DNA of 64,000 nucleotides from Nitrosomonas sp. (GCA_016721865.1 JADKHF010000010.1:1-64000), one strand, 5' to 3'; numbered from the stretch's first letter, positions 9,101-19,593 are shown. Notes: generated by a model not told the origin, from the sequence alone. Translations and numbers: made by a program.

Positions 9101-10522
9101 ATGAAAATCATGTTGCAGCTTGTATTAATCTCATTATTTTTCTATTCTTCAACAGCTTTGGCGCAGGCCAATGAATTGCCAGATTTTACTGGATTGGTTG
9201 AGAAACATGGTGTGGCAGTGGTAAATAACAGTGCCGTCAGAATATAAACACACTGAATAACCAAATGCTTCCTGAAATACCTGGTATTCCGGAAAATTCA
9301 CCCTTTTATGATTTTTTAAACGGCATATGCAGCCCTTTCCCTGCACCAAGAAAATCTGAACCCAAATCTTTGGGGTCAGGTTTTATTATTAGCTCGGATG
9401 GTTATATTTTGACCAATGCGCATGTTGTTGAAACCGCTGATGAGATTACGGTAAAGCTGAATGACAAGCGTGAATTTGTGGCAGAGATTGTCGGTACCGA
9501 TCGAAGAACAGATATTGCATTACTCAAGATACATGCAACTGATTTACCAAAAGTTACACAAGGAAATCCTGAAAATCTTAAAGTTGGCGAATGGGTGATA
9601 GCAATTGGTTCACCTTTTGGCTTCGAGCATAGCGTGACTGCTGGCATCGTGAGTGCAAAAGGACGTTCCCTCGCACAGGAAAATTTTGTTCCATTCATCC
9701 AAACCGATGTGGCGATCAATCCAGGAAATTCTGGCGGCCCGTTGTTTAACATGAAAGGTGAGGTGGTTGGTATTAACTCTCAAATCTACAGCCGGACGGG
9801 TGGGTTTATGGGATTGTCATTTGCCATACCGATTAATGTTGCGACTGAAATTGCGGATCAATTAAAAGTCAGTGGCAAAGTAAACCGTGGAAGAATTGGT
9901 GTAATGATTCAAGAAGTAACCAAAGAATTAGCAGAATCCTTGGTTTGTCGGATGGGAAAGGTGCCTTAGTCGTTACCGTGGAAAGGGTGGTCCTGCAGAT
10001 CTGGCAGGGATCAAAGCGCGCGATATCATATTGCAGTTTGATGAAAAAAGAATTACAACCTCTGCTGATTTGCCACGTACAGTCGGTAATACCAAACCGG
10101 GTTCAAAAGTTTCTATTCAGATATGGCGTGATGGTTCTTTAAAAACCGTGAAAGTTGAAGTTGGAGAAACACCCTCTGATGAAGCGGCAGAAAACCGGAA
10201 ACTCAAGCAAGGTAAAAAAACTGATACTTCAAATCGACTTGGACTAGCATTGAGCGAGATTACTGCCGAACAGAAAAAACAATTGGAAATTACGAACGGG
10301 TTATTGGTAGAAGACATGCAGCCAGGTATTGCCAGTCGTTCAGGAGTTCGTGTTGGAGATATTATTCTCGGATTTAACAGTAAGGATGTGAATACTATTG
10401 AGCAGTTTAATGAGCTGCTCAAACAAGTGAAAAGTGGGAAAAATATCGCTTTGCTCGTTAAAAGGGGGGATATTACTACTTTCATCACCATGAAACTTGC
10501 TGATGATGACAAAAAAAATTGA
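9101..10522 (+). CDS. mucD: Periplasmic serine protease MucD/DegQ family (HtrA), frameshifted as read
   Basis: HtrA-type protease and chaperone of the periplasm, part of sigma-E control. From ATG 9101 a signal peptide (MKIMLQLVLISLFFYSSTALA) leads into LPDFTGLVEKHGVAVVN. The protease domain carries the catalytic triad in TNAHVVE (His), RTDIALLKI (Asp) and NPGNSGGPL (Ser). Two PDZ domains follow, the second with LLVEDMQPGIASRSGVRVGD. The frame is broken near 9245 and near 9945-9985, and the total of 474 codons fits MucD. It closes the rpoE-rseA-rseB-mucD operon; its 3' end overlaps the start of the glutaredoxin-like gene. Confidence 0.9.
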
Positions 10523-10793
10523 GTCTAATTCCTTTGATCCGGATCAGTTAAAAGCACTGATCGTATATGGGCGTGTGGATTGTCATCTTTGTCAAAACAT
10601 GATACTTGCTCTGCAAAATTTGCAAGAGCAGGTGCTTCTGACTTTCAGGTTGTTGATATCGACTCCGATCCAGAATTGATTGCGCTTTATGGAGAGAAAA
10701 TTCAGTACTAATTTCTCCAAAGACTAACCAAAGATCTGTCATTACTTTCTTGATGAAGCAGCTTTAGATGATTATCTTGGTAAATTTCGTTAA
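10503..10793 (+). CDS. Glutaredoxin-like protein (DUF836 family), frameshifted as read
   Basis: A short thioredoxin-fold protein. The sequence ALIVYGRVDCHLCQNMILAL holds a CHLC redox motif near the N-terminus. After a one-base break near 10635 the text continues FQVVDIDSDPELIALYGEKI and, after another near 10710, the end YFLDEAALDDYLGKFR with TAA at 10791-10793. This is the glutaredoxin-like DUF836 (Glrx-like, PF05768) family that commonly sits between mucD and lepA in betaproteobacteria. The ATG pair at 10503/10506 overlaps the mucD end, suggesting coupling. Physiological partner unknown. Confidence 0.7.
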
Positions 10794-10863
10794 AATGCTG
10801 CCTCTTTTGACTGCCAATACAATATTTTAATCCTTCGGGGTTTAATCTCTTCCGGGTTTAATT

Positions 10864-10943
10864 CCTCGCCCCTTGGGGCGAAGGCTGGTTGAAAACCAGC
10901 AGTCTGAAGAGCGCTTTTAATACCTCGCTGCTTGCGGCGGGGT
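10864..10943. repeat. Cluster of three small hairpins upstream of lepA (REP-like)
   Basis: Three stem-loops follow one another: CGCCCCTTGGGGCG (10867-10880), GCTGGTTGAAAACCAGC (10884-10900) and ACCTCGCTGCTTGCGGCGGGGT (10922-10943). The third resembles palindromes at 31140-31164 and 54795-54815 (a CCCCGT-stem around a short TGCTTG/TCTTG loop). They could act as terminator or attenuator between the mucD operon and lepA, or be dispersed REP units. Confidence 0.45.
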
Positions 10944-11011
10944 GCTTTATTTCCGGTTTGGCACGTTAATTTTCCTTATTTTTTGAAACAAATCTTTTAT
11001 ATTTCATCCTG

Positions 11012-12796
11012 ATGCAACATATTCGTAATTTCTCCATCATTGCATATTGATCACGGCAAATCCACACTTGCAGATCGTATTATTCATTTGTGCGGTGGCC
11101 TGTCCGATCGTGAAATGGAAGAACAAGTATTGGATTCCATGGATTTGGAACGTGAAAGAGGCATTACCATCAAAGCACAGACTGCGGCTTTGCATTATAA
11201 AGCAAGAAATGGTGAGATTTATTTATTGAATTTAATTGATACTCCTGGCCACGTTGATTTTCATATGAAGTCTCTCGTTCTCTTGCCGCATGTGAGGGGG
11301 CACTTCTCGTTGTTGATGCATCACAGGGTGTTGAAGCGCAGACAGTTGCTAATTGTTATACCGCGATTGAGCAAGGTGTTGAGGTTGTTCCAGTTTTAAA
11401 TAAGATTGATTTGCCGGCTGCTGATCCCGTGCGTGTTATCAGTAACATTGAGGAGGTAATTGGAATTGATGCACATGATGCGGTTAGAGTCAGTGCAAAA
11501 ACAGGAGAAGGGGTCGAGGATGTTTTAGAACATTGATTGCAAAATTCCTGCACCAAAAGGAGATCCAATGCACCGTTAAAAGCGCTAATTATTGATTCCT
11601 GGTTTGATAACTATGTTGGCGTTGTTATATTGGTCAGAGTTATGGATGGCACCATAAAATCAGGCGATAAGATTTTGCTGATGGCTAGTAAGGCAGTGCA
11701 ACTGTGTGAACATGTGGGTGTGTTTGTGCCTAAATCACTCTATCGTGAATCTCTCAGCGCAGGAGAAGTTGGCTTCATTATCTCCGGCATCAAAGAACTG
11801 GATGCGGCAAAAGTTGGTGATACGGTAACGTCAGCGATCCGTCCAGCCGAAATACCGTTACAGGGTTTTAAAGAGATAAAACCACAGGTATTTGCCGGAT
11901 TGTATCCCATCGAATCCAATCAGTATGACGCTTTACGCTCAGCACTGGAGAAACTGAAACTGAACGACTCGTCACTACATTTTGAGCCAGAAGTATCCCA
12001 AGCGCTTGGCTTCGGTTTTCGTTGTGGTTTTCTTGGGTTGTTGCACATGGATATTGTGCAGGAGCGGTTAGAAAGAGAATATGACATGGATTTGATTAAT
12101 ACTGCTCCCACAGTGGTTTATCAAATTCTAATGCGCGATGGTACGATGATTGAAATTGAAAACCCATCAAAAATTCCCGATCTTTCTAAGATCGCTGAGA
12201 TTCGCGAGCCCATTATTACTTCGACGATTTTGGTTCCAGAAGAGTATGTTGGTGCAGTGATTACATTGTGCGTCAGTAAGCGAGGGAACCAAACGAATAT
12301 GCAATATATGGGTAAGCAAGTCATGCTTACCTATGATGCCTTTAAACGAAGTCGTTATGGATTTTTTGATCGTTTGAAATCGACCAGCCACGGTTATGCT
12401 TCATTAGATTATGAATTCAAAGAATTTCGCGCTTCAGATTTAGTGAAACTGGATATATTGATCAATGGCGAGAAAGTTGATGCGCTATCCCTGATTATCC
12501 ATCGAAGCAGTAGTCAATATCGAGGGCGCGAATTAGTGCAAAAAATGCGTCAATTAATTCCTCGCCAGATGTTTGATATCGCCGTGCAGGCAGCCATTGG
12601 TGCGCATATTATTTCGCGCGAGACGGTTAAGGCATTACGCAAGAATGTGTTGGCAAAATGTTACGGTGGCGATATAACCCGTAAACGAAAGTTGCTGGAG
12701 AAACAAAAAGCAGGTAAAAAGAGAATGAAACGGGTTGGCAATGTAGAAATTCCGCAAGAAGCATTTCTGGCAATTTTGCAGGTTGATAATAAATAA
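11012..12796 (+). CDS. lepA: Elongation factor 4 LepA (frameshifted as read)
   Basis: LepA is a ribosome-bound translational GTPase that helps translation under stress and in initiation. ATG 11012 gives MQHIRNFSIIA, then HIDHGKSTLADRI (G1), ERERGITIKAQ (G2), LIDTPGHVDF (G3) and NKIDLPAADP (G4), followed by the EF-G-like domains and the LepA C-terminal domain (IHRSSSQYRGRELVQKMRQL, then AKCYGGDITRKRKLLEKQK). Breaks are at 11042 (CACA read as CA), 11260 (TTTTT read as TTTT) and 11530-11570 (lost A, A and C in runs). Restoring these six bases gives 596 codons, the normal length. It starts the lepA-lepB-rnc-era core operon. Confidence 0.95.
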
Positions 12797-12887
12797 TGAA
12801 TAATAAAAGCAGAGTTCTTTTATTTAATTTTAAGTTAAAACTGAATCGCTTTAATGCGATATTTAATGTGTTATCAAAGGAATTGCA

Positions 12888-13682
12888 ATGAATTTTCCTT
12901 TGATTCTGTTTGTGCTACTTGTAATTACCGGTAGTATTTGCTTACTAGATTACCTATTCTGGAAGAAAAAACGCGCTACGGGTGAAAGTGAACCATGGTG
13001 GATCGAATATCCTAAAGTTTTTTCCCAATCATTTTGATCGTTTTTAGTCTGCGATCATTTGTAATTGAGCCGTTCAAAATACCTTCTGGTTCAATGATAC
13101 CGACGTTATTAGTCGGTGATTTCATTCTGGTCAATAAATACACCTATGGGATTCGGCTTCCAGTCCTAAACAAGAAAGTTATGGATATGAATGAACCCAA
13201 GCGTGGCGATGTTTTAGTATTTCGCTATCCAGAAGATCCATCGATTGATTACATCAAACGTGTCATCGGTTTGCCCGGTGATGTTATCACCTATCATAAT
13301 AAACAATTAATTATTAATGGCGAAGTGATAAAAATGGAATACGAAGGCGATTACAAATATATAGAATCTGGGTTTGGATATATTTATTCCGACAGATTTT
13401 CTGAATATTTAAATGAAGATAGCCATTCCATTCTCATTAATCAGGAAGTGAAAGGACTTCAATATTCCAATGTAAGGCAGTTCGAATTTCGAGACAATTG
13501 TAAGTATCATCGCACAGGATTTACGCGAAGTACCAGCAGGCAGATATTTTACTCTAGGCGATAATCGCGACAGCAGTGGTGATAGCCGGTATTGGGGGTT
13601 TGTTCCAGAAGAGAATATTGTAGGTAAGGCTTTTAATTTGGTGGAATTTTGGCGATTTTGGCCGAATTGGACTATCCATTAA
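12888..13682 (+). CDS. lepB: Signal peptidase I LepB (frameshifted as read)
   Basis: LepB removes signal peptides from exported proteins at the outer face of the inner membrane and is normally essential. From ATG 12888 a first membrane helix (FPLILFVLLVITGSICLLDYL) and a cytoplasmic loop are followed by a second helix. Then come box B with the catalytic serine, FKIPSGSMIPTL, box D with the catalytic lysine, DYIKRVIGLPGD, and box E, LGDNRDSSGDSRYWGFVP. The frame breaks near 13015 (AAAA read as AAA) and near 13500. The stop TAA is at 13680-13682; 265 codons, typical for betaproteobacteria. Confidence 0.92.
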
Positions 13683-13721
13683 ATAATGCTTGAGTCTTTT
13701 TTCTTGGGTGAGGAGGTAAGC

Positions 13722-14092
13722 ATGAGATATCACACGATGTTACAAAACAAAAAAGGCGTCAGTTTATCTGGTTTGTTGGTGTGGTCTGTGATCTTGATTT
13801 TTATTGCCATTTCCGGTTTGAGAATTATCCCAGCCTATATTGAATATTCCACAATCAAAAAAAACTTAACAGCAATAGTCAAAGAGACGGATTCGCAGAA
13901 TATGGATCTGAATCAAATAAGACTTTCTTTTAGTAAGCGTGCCCAGATTGATAATATTAAATCTGTTAGTGGGCAGGATATTAAAATCAATAGGGAGAAT
14001 GGTCAGATTGTTTTGAGTGCAGGATATACAACAAAATTCCACTCATTTCCAACATATCTTTAAATATTGATTTCGAAGCAACCAGCGATTGA
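13722..14092 (+). CDS. DUF4845 membrane protein
   Basis: A small protein with one N-terminal membrane helix (GVSLSGLLVWSVILIFIAI) and a short periplasmic domain (GLRIIPAYIEYSTIKKNL..IVKE). I choose ATG 13722 because AGGAGG lies at 13711-13716. A one-base break near 14035 hides the usual end, which reads PLISNISLNIDFEATSD with TGA at 14090-14092 in the other frame. DUF4845 proteins nearly always sit between lepB and rnc in betaproteobacteria; function unknown, the position suggesting a link to secretion or the envelope. Confidence 0.85.
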
Positions 14093-14106
14093 TCCTGAGC
14101 AGCACG

Positions 14107-14824
14107 ATGCCAAATGACGCCATGCAAAGTAATTATCAATTTTTACTGGATACTTTCTGTAAACGCATAGGATATTCTTTTACTCAGTTCAAATTACTGC
14201 AAGAAGCGCTGACGCATCGAAGTCATAGCGCATTTCATAACGAACGTCTCGAATTCTTAGGCGATGCTGTATTGAATTGTGCAATTGCAGGATTAATTTT
14301 ATAAATTTTTTCCTGATTTTCCGGAAGGACATTTATCACGACTCCGTGCCAATTTTGTTAATCAGCAGGCATTGTCTGAAATGGCGCTTAGTCTGCAAAT
14401 GGATAAGCTGATAAGATTAGGAGAAGGCGAATTGAAGAGCGGCGGTTGTCATCGCCCTTCCATTCTTGCTGATGCCTTAGAAGCTGTATTGGGTGCCATT
14501 TATCTGGATAGTAATTATGCCCGGGCTGAAGATGTGATTATGATGCTTTACTTACCTTTGATGCAGAGTATTGATCTTAAAACACAAGGTAAAGATCCCA
14601 AAACCTTATTACAGGAATTCTTGCAAAGCCGGAAATTGGCATTGCCGGAATATGTGGTGGTTACAACTAGCGGAAAAGCACATAAACAGAAATTTAAAGT
14701 GGAATGTGTGATACCCATGTTTAATATTCGCACTTTAGGTGAGGGGGCAAGCCGTCGTAGTGCAGAACAGGCAGCAGCAAAATTAGCCTATGAAGAAGCT
14801 TGTCCGCATTCCGATTACTCTTAA
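14107..14824 (+). CDS. rnc: Ribonuclease III (frameshifted as read)
   Basis: RNase III cuts double-stranded RNA in rRNA and mRNA processing. From ATG 14107 the protein carries the nuclease signature HNERLEFLGDAVLN, with acidic metal ligands E and D, then FVNQQALSEMALSLQM, LADALEAVLGAIYLD, and a C-terminal double-stranded-RNA-binding domain (DPKTLLQEFLQSRKLALPEY, GEGASRRSAEQAAAKLA). The frame is broken at about 14300, where TTTTATAAA appears to have lost one TA unit; restoring it gives 239 residues. It precedes era, the usual rnc-era coupling. Confidence 0.93.
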
Positions 14825-14863
14825 CATGAATGTTACAACGTTAATAAGTTATGATCTGTCAGA

Positions 14864-15757
14864 ATGACCACTGAAGCCAATTTTCGTACTGGCTACATTG
14901 CCATTATTGGCCGTCCAAATGTTGGTAAATCAACACTACTGAATAAGTTGCTGCAGCAAAAAATCAGTATCACATCCAAGAAAGCACAAACAACCCGTTT
15001 CCGGATTAACGGAATTTTAACGGATGAGCAGACACAATTTATTTTTGTTGATACCCCCGGTTTTCAAACGCAATATACTAACCGCTTGAATATCGCAATG
15101 AATCGGGTAGTAACGCAAAGTATGCAAGATGTGGATGTTATTCTGTTTGTTATTGAAGCAATGCATTTTGATCAACGCGATCTTACTGCTCTAAAAATTC
15201 TTCCGAAGAATGTTCCAGTTATTTTAGTGATGAATAAGATCGATAAGCTGGCTGACAAGAATCAATTGCTGCCTTTCTTAAGCAATATGGCAAAAACATT
15301 TGAATTTGCATCTATTATACCGGTTAGCGCCATACATAAAATGCAACTCCCAGAGCTTCTCACTACAATCCGTACCTATCTGCCAGTTAACCAATCGTTG
15401 TTTGGTAAGGATGAAATAACAGATCGCAGTCAGCGATTTATTGCGGGGGAATTTATCCGTGAGAAATTGTTTCGTTTAGTTGGTGATGAAATTCCTTATT
15501 CCACCAGTGTCGTGGTGGATCAGTTTAACCTAGAAGGCGATTTGCATAGAATTTATGCAACAATTCTTGTTGAGAAACCGAAACAGAAAGCGATTATTAT
15601 TGGGAAAAAAGGTGAGAAATTAAAGCAAATAGCCAGCCAGGCACGTAAGGATATGGAGCTGTTATTGGGGGGTAAAGTATATCTGGAAGTCTGGGTCAAA
15701 GTTAAAAGTGGATGGGCTGACAGTGAGAGTGTATTAAGAAATCTGGGACATGAATGA
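14864..15757 (+). CDS. era: GTPase Era
   Basis: Era binds 16S rRNA and helps 30S maturation. The 297-residue protein is intact, with GRPNVGKST (G1), FVDTPGFQ (G3) and MNKIDKL (G4), and a C-terminal KH domain with IIIGKKGEKLKQIASQARKDM. It starts 40 bp after rnc. Its stop TGA (15755-15757) overlaps by 8 bases an ATG that opens a tiny frame where recO should be (see 15750-15809), showing the original translational coupling. Confidence 0.97.
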   Translation: MTTEANFRTGYIAIIGRPNVGKSTLLNKLLQQKISITSKKAQTTRFRINGILTDEQTQFIFVDTPGFQTQYTNRLNIAMNRVVTQSMQDVDVILFVIEAMHFDQRDLTALKILPKNVPVILVMNKIDKLADKNQLLPFLSNMAKTFEFASIIPVSAIHKMQLPELLTTIRTYLPVNQSLFGKDEITDRSQRFIAGEFIREKLFRLVGDEIPYSTSVVVDQFNLEGDLHRIYATILVEKPKQKAIIIGKKGEKLKQIASQARKDMELLLGGKVYLEVWVKVKSGWADSESVLRNLGHE

Positions 15758-15809
15758 TCGGGTGCAAGCTATTCTGATGTACTGGCATATTGGGGAACAT
15801 AAATTATGA
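15750..15809 (+). pseudogene. recO: Ghost of recO: 19-codon in-frame remnant
   Basis: Relatives carry recO (a DNA-repair mediator of about 240 residues) between era and pdxJ. Here only 48 bp separate them. An ATG at 15750 overlapping the era stop opens MNDRVQA, a RecO-like start, and the frame runs on to LMYWHIGEHKL, which resembles the L.R.HIG..L stretch near the RecO C-terminus. Its TGA at 15807-15809 overlaps the pdxJ ATG (ATGA at 15806). A single in-frame internal deletion of about 220 codons would leave exactly this. Assignment to RecO is inference from position and overlaps. Confidence 0.45.
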
Positions 15810-16531
15810 TTGAATTAGGTGTCAATATTGATCATGTAGCCACATTACGACAGGCACGTGGAACAAGCTATCCGGATCCGATTGAGGCGGCACTGATCGC
15901 TGAATCTGCCGGTGCTGATGCAATCACGTTGCATTTGCGTGAGGATCGCCGCCATATTCAGGATCGCGATGTGGAGATTCTACGCGACCGGTTAACGACA
16001 AGAATGAATCTTGAAAGTGCCGTGACTGAAGAAATGATTAATATTGCGCTTAAAATAAAGCCTCATGATATTTGCCTGGTGCCTGAGAGACGCGAGGAGT
16101 TAACGACAGAAGGCGGACTTGATGTCGTGAAATATTTTGATCAAATAAAACGTGTTTGCCAAAAGTTGGGGGAAGCGGAAATACGTGTTTCGCTTTTTAT
16201 CAATGCCGATCCGCTGCAAATCGATGCAGCAGCCCGCGCCAGCGCACCGGTTGTAGAGATCCATACGGGTAGTTATGCCGATGCAAATACTCTGGACACA
16301 CAAGAGCGGCAATTTATTGAAGTGCAAAAGGCGGTCACAATGGGTATTGATCTTGGTTTAAAAGTAAATGCCGGGCATGGTTTGCATTATGGAAATGTTC
16401 AACCAATTGCTGCACTACCTGAAATATCTGAACTGAATATCGGACATGCTATTGTTGCCAGAGCCATATTTGTTGGTTTTAAGCAGGCAGTACAAGAAAT
16501 GAAACGGCTCATGCTCGGGGCGCGCGGATGA
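15806..16531 (+). CDS. pdxJ: Pyridoxine 5'-phosphate synthase PdxJ
   Basis: PdxJ condenses 3-amino-1-hydroxyacetone phosphate with deoxyxylulose phosphate to pyridoxine 5'-phosphate, the last step of de novo vitamin B6 synthesis. The 241-residue TIM barrel is intact: MIELGVNIDHVATLRQARGT at the start, ADAITLHLREDRRHIQDRD, CLVPERREELTTEGGLDV, and LKVNAGHGLHYGNV near the end. The ATG overlaps the stop of the recO ghost and its own stop overlaps acpS by 4 bases, so the whole era-pdxJ-acpS stretch is translationally coupled. Confidence 0.97.
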   Translation: MIELGVNIDHVATLRQARGTSYPDPIEAALIAESAGADAITLHLREDRRHIQDRDVEILRDRLTTRMNLESAVTEEMINIALKIKPHDICLVPERREELTTEGGLDVVKYFDQIKRVCQKLGEAEIRVSLFINADPLQIDAAARASAPVVEIHTGSYADANTLDTQERQFIEVQKAVTMGIDLGLKVNAGHGLHYGNVQPIAALPEISELNIGHAIVARAIFVGFKQAVQEMKRLMLGARG

Positions 16532-16905
16532 TCTATGGAATTGGAACCGATATTGTGGAATCATCACGGATTGCACAATCGGTGGGTCGTTTTGGAGAAC
16601 GATTTGCGCGACGTATATTAACCGATAGTGAATGGTCAGAGTACCACTTAAGCAGTAAGCCCGTTCTGTTTCTAGCCAGTCGTTTTGCTGCTAAAGAGGC
16701 ATTGTCTAAAGCAATGGGAACCGGTTTACGCCATCCCGTTAATTTGACTTATATTACGATTACTCATGATAGTCTGGGAAAACCGTTTTTTGAGTTCCAT
16801 CCTGAGCTCAATCAATTAATCAACGACAAAGGTATTACGCAGCATCATCTTTCCATCAGTGATGAGATAAATGTAGCCTGCGCTTTTGTTGTATTGGAGA
16901 AGTAA
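16528..16905 (+). CDS. acpS: Holo-[acyl-carrier-protein] synthase AcpS
   Basis: AcpS transfers phosphopantetheine from CoA to acyl carrier protein. The 125-residue protein has the N-terminal metal-binding motif MIYGIGTDIVESSRI and the second signature FLASRFAAKEALSKAMGTG, with the usual end HLSISDEINVACAFVVLE. Starts in a 4-base ATGA overlap with pdxJ and ends two bases before the nagZ ATG. Confidence 0.97.
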   Translation: MIYGIGTDIVESSRIAQSVGRFGERFARRILTDSEWSEYHLSSKPVLFLASRFAAKEALSKAMGTGLRHPVNLTYITITHDSLGKPFFEFHPELNQLINDKGITQHHLSISDEINVACAFVVLEK

Positions 16906-16907
16906 TC

Positions 16908-17959
16908 ATGTCACTTGGACCAGTGATGCTCGATATCGCCGGTACACAACTGACTGAAGATGACAAAGAAGGCTTTTGCACCCGCTTGTGGGCGGCGTCA
17001 TACTCTTTACACGAAATTATTCAACAATCGTCAACTGTCTGAATTAACGCAGCAGATTCATGCGTTACGAAACCCTCATCTACTGATCGCTGTTGATCAT
17101 GAAGGGAGGGCGTGTTCAGCGTTTCCAGAAAGACTTTACAAGATTGCCCGCCATGCGCGAGTTGGGGAAAATCTGGGATAGACAATCTGCCCGTGCCCGC
17201 CATCTTGCAAAACAGGTTGGTTTTGTTCTGGCTGCGGAGTTAAACACTTGTGGTGTGGATTTCAGTTTCACACCAGTACTGGATCTTGATTATGGACAAA
17301 GCTGTGTTATCGGTAATCGTGCTTTTCATCATGATCCTAACGCGGTTACAGATCTCGCGCATAATCTGATGCTTGGCCTCAGAAAGGGTGGCATGCAGGC
17401 GATAGGAAAACATTTTCCAGGTCACGGCTATATCCAGACCGATTCACATTTGGAAAAATCAATTGATCAGCGCCGATACATCGATATCGAAATGAATGAC
17501 CTGATTCCATTCCGGCACATGATTGATTCAGGATTGGCTGGAATAATGCCGGCACATGTGATCTATCCAGAAATTGATCAAAAGCCTGCTGGTTTCTCAA
17601 CGATCTGGTTACAAAAAATTTTGCGTACAGAATTGCAGTTCGAAGGCTGTATTTTTAGTGATGATTTGAGCATGCACGGTGCCGGGGATTACTTGGAATC
17701 AATGCTTTTGCGTGCACAAGCTGCACTTGGCGCAGGCTGTGACGTGATACTGGTCTGCAATAATCCCGCGGGCGCAGATGAAATTTTAACCGGACTGCAT
17801 TGGGAGATGTCAGCGACAAGCCTGTCTCGCCTTGCCCGTATGCACGCCAGGAATAACTTTGGCTCACTGATAAAATTGCACGAAAATGGCGATTATGTCC
17901 AGGCAGTGCGTGAGATCGGTGCAATTGGATGCGAGAGTCAAGAACTGCCATTTCAGTAG
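16908..17959 (+). CDS. nagZ: Beta-N-acetylhexosaminidase NagZ (frameshifted as read)
   Basis: NagZ removes N-acetylglucosamine from muropeptides during cell-wall recycling. From ATG 16908: MSLGPVMLDIAG, then, in changed frame, HPLVGGVILFTRN and HLLIAVDHEGGRVQRF. The main part follows intact, with the GH3 motif GKHFPGHGYIQTDSH (catalytic His and Asp dyad) and FSDDLSMHGAGDY, whose Asp is the nucleophile. Breaks are at about 16978 and 17105, the latter an extra G in the GGAGGG stretch. About 350 codons, normal. It ends the lepA-to-nagZ gene run. Confidence 0.93.
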
Positions 17960-18056
17960 ACCTGTGATTTTTTTGATCGAAACGAATCATAACCCAAGAA
18001 AGCTGCTTTATTTGCAATCATTTAGTTATTAATAATATTTTTATAAGGTTTTAATC

Positions 18057-19517
18057 ATGTCAGAAATGTTTGATGTGGCAGTAATTGGTGCGGGTCCAGG
18101 AGGATATGTTGCTGCGATCCGCTGTGCGCAACTTGGCTTGAATACGGTTTGTATTGATGAATGGAAAAATTCAAAAGGTAAGGCAAGTCTCGGCGGTACC
18201 TGTTTAAATGCAGGCTGTATTCCATCAAAAGCTTTACTGGAATCTTCAGAAAATTATTATCAAATAAAACACAAATTATCCGCTCACGGTATCACAACAG
18301 AGAATGTATCCGTGGATGTTCCTGTCATGATTGCGCGTAAAGATAAAATTGTTGCCACTTTTACTACCGGTATTTCCTCGTTATTTAAGAAGAATAAAGT
18401 TAAATCGATGCATGGCAAAGGAACATTATTGAAGCGGGAAGCGTCAGAAAATGTTTGGCAGATAAGAGTTGACGATAGTGGCAATGCTGAAATAGTTCAA
18501 GCAAAGCATGTCATCATAGCAACCGGCTCGATACCGCGGTCGTTATCATTCGCGCCGATCGATAATGATAAGATCCTGGATAATTCCGGTGCTTTGGCGT
18601 TAACGGAAGTGCCCAAACGACTGGGTGTCATTGGCGCAGGAGTTATCGGTCTTGAAATGGGCAGTGTATGGCGCCGACTGGGGGCAGAAGTTACCATTCT
18701 TGAAGCGATGCCCGGATTCTTGATGGCGGCCGATGAACAAGTAGCCAAAGAAGCCAAGAGCATATTTTCTAAAGAAGCCGGTATGCAAATCAATACTGGA
18801 ATTAACATTAATTCGATTAAAACTGCCAAGAATAATGTGGTTGTTAATTACAGTGATTCCAGCAATCAGGAACAGGTTTTAGAAGTCGATAAACTAATAA
18901 TCGCAATTGGGCGCAGCCCTAATACCACAGGATTGGGTATTAAAGATAACGGTTTACTATTGGATGAGCGTGGATTTGTTGCGGTTGATCAATATTGCCG
19001 TACCAATCTGACTAACGTGTATGCAGTGGGAGACGTGGTGCGTGGCCCGATGCTGGCGCATAAAGCATCGGAAGAAGGGGTGGTCGTAGCTGAAATGATC
19101 ATGCGCCTTGAGAAAGGCGAAGTTAGTGAAAATGAAACAGTTGATTTTAATATCATACCTTGGGTTATTTATACTGCACCAGAAATTGCCTGGGTTGGCA
19201 AAAATGAACAGGAATTGAAAGCTGCCGGCATCGCCTATAAAGCAGGGCAGTTTCCCTTTATTGCTAACGGACGCGCACGTGCCATGGGAGAAACCAGCGG
19301 GTTTATTAAAGTACTGGCAGATGAGAAAACCGATCGTGTGTTGGGTGTTCATATGATAGGACCGCATGTTTCGGAACTTATTTCAGAGGCGGTGATGGCG
19401 ATGAAATTTTCAGCCAGCAGCGAGGATATTGCCTGTATTGTTCATGCTCATCCGTCCCTATCGGAAGTTTTTCATGAAGCTGCTCTTGGCGTGGATAAGC
19501 GTGCTTTGCATATCTAA
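18057..19517 (+). CDS. lpd: Dihydrolipoyl dehydrogenase (E3)
   Basis: E3 reoxidises dihydrolipoamide in the 2-oxoacid dehydrogenase and glycine-cleavage complexes, with FAD and NAD+. The 486-residue protein is intact: VIGAGPGGYVAAIRCAQLG (FAD), the redox disulfide in GGTCLNAGCIPSKALLESSE, GVIGAGVIGLEMGSVWRRLG (NAD), NVYAVGDVVRGPMLAHKASE, and the C-terminal HAHPSLSEVFHEAA with the catalytic His-Glu pair. No E1 or E2 gene is adjacent, so which complex it serves cannot be told. Confidence 0.95.
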   Translation: MSEMFDVAVIGAGPGGYVAAIRCAQLGLNTVCIDEWKNSKGKASLGGTCLNAGCIPSKALLESSENYYQIKHKLSAHGITTENVSVDVPVMIARKDKIVATFTTGISSLFKKNKVKSMHGKGTLLKREASENVWQIRVDDSGNAEIVQAKHVIIATGSIPRSLSFAPIDNDKILDNSGALALTEVPKRLGVIGAGVIGLEMGSVWRRLGAEVTILEAMPGFLMAADEQVAKEAKSIFSKEAGMQINTGININSIKTAKNNVVVNYSDSSNQEQVLEVDKLIIAIGRSPNTTGLGIKDNGLLLDERGFVAVDQYCRTNLTNVYAVGDVVRGPMLAHKASEEGVVVAEMIMRLEKGEVSENETVDFNIIPWVIYTAPEIAWVGKNEQELKAAGIAYKAGQFPFIANGRARAMGETSGFIKVLADEKTDRVLGVHMIGPHVSELISEAVMAMKFSASSEDIACIVHAHPSLSEVFHEAALGVDKRALHI

Positions 19518-19593
19518 AGTTACAATAGCGTAATTTCTTTTATTTTTTCACCACTTATCCAAGTTTGTTGCGTATTATTGCGGCGTTTTAATT

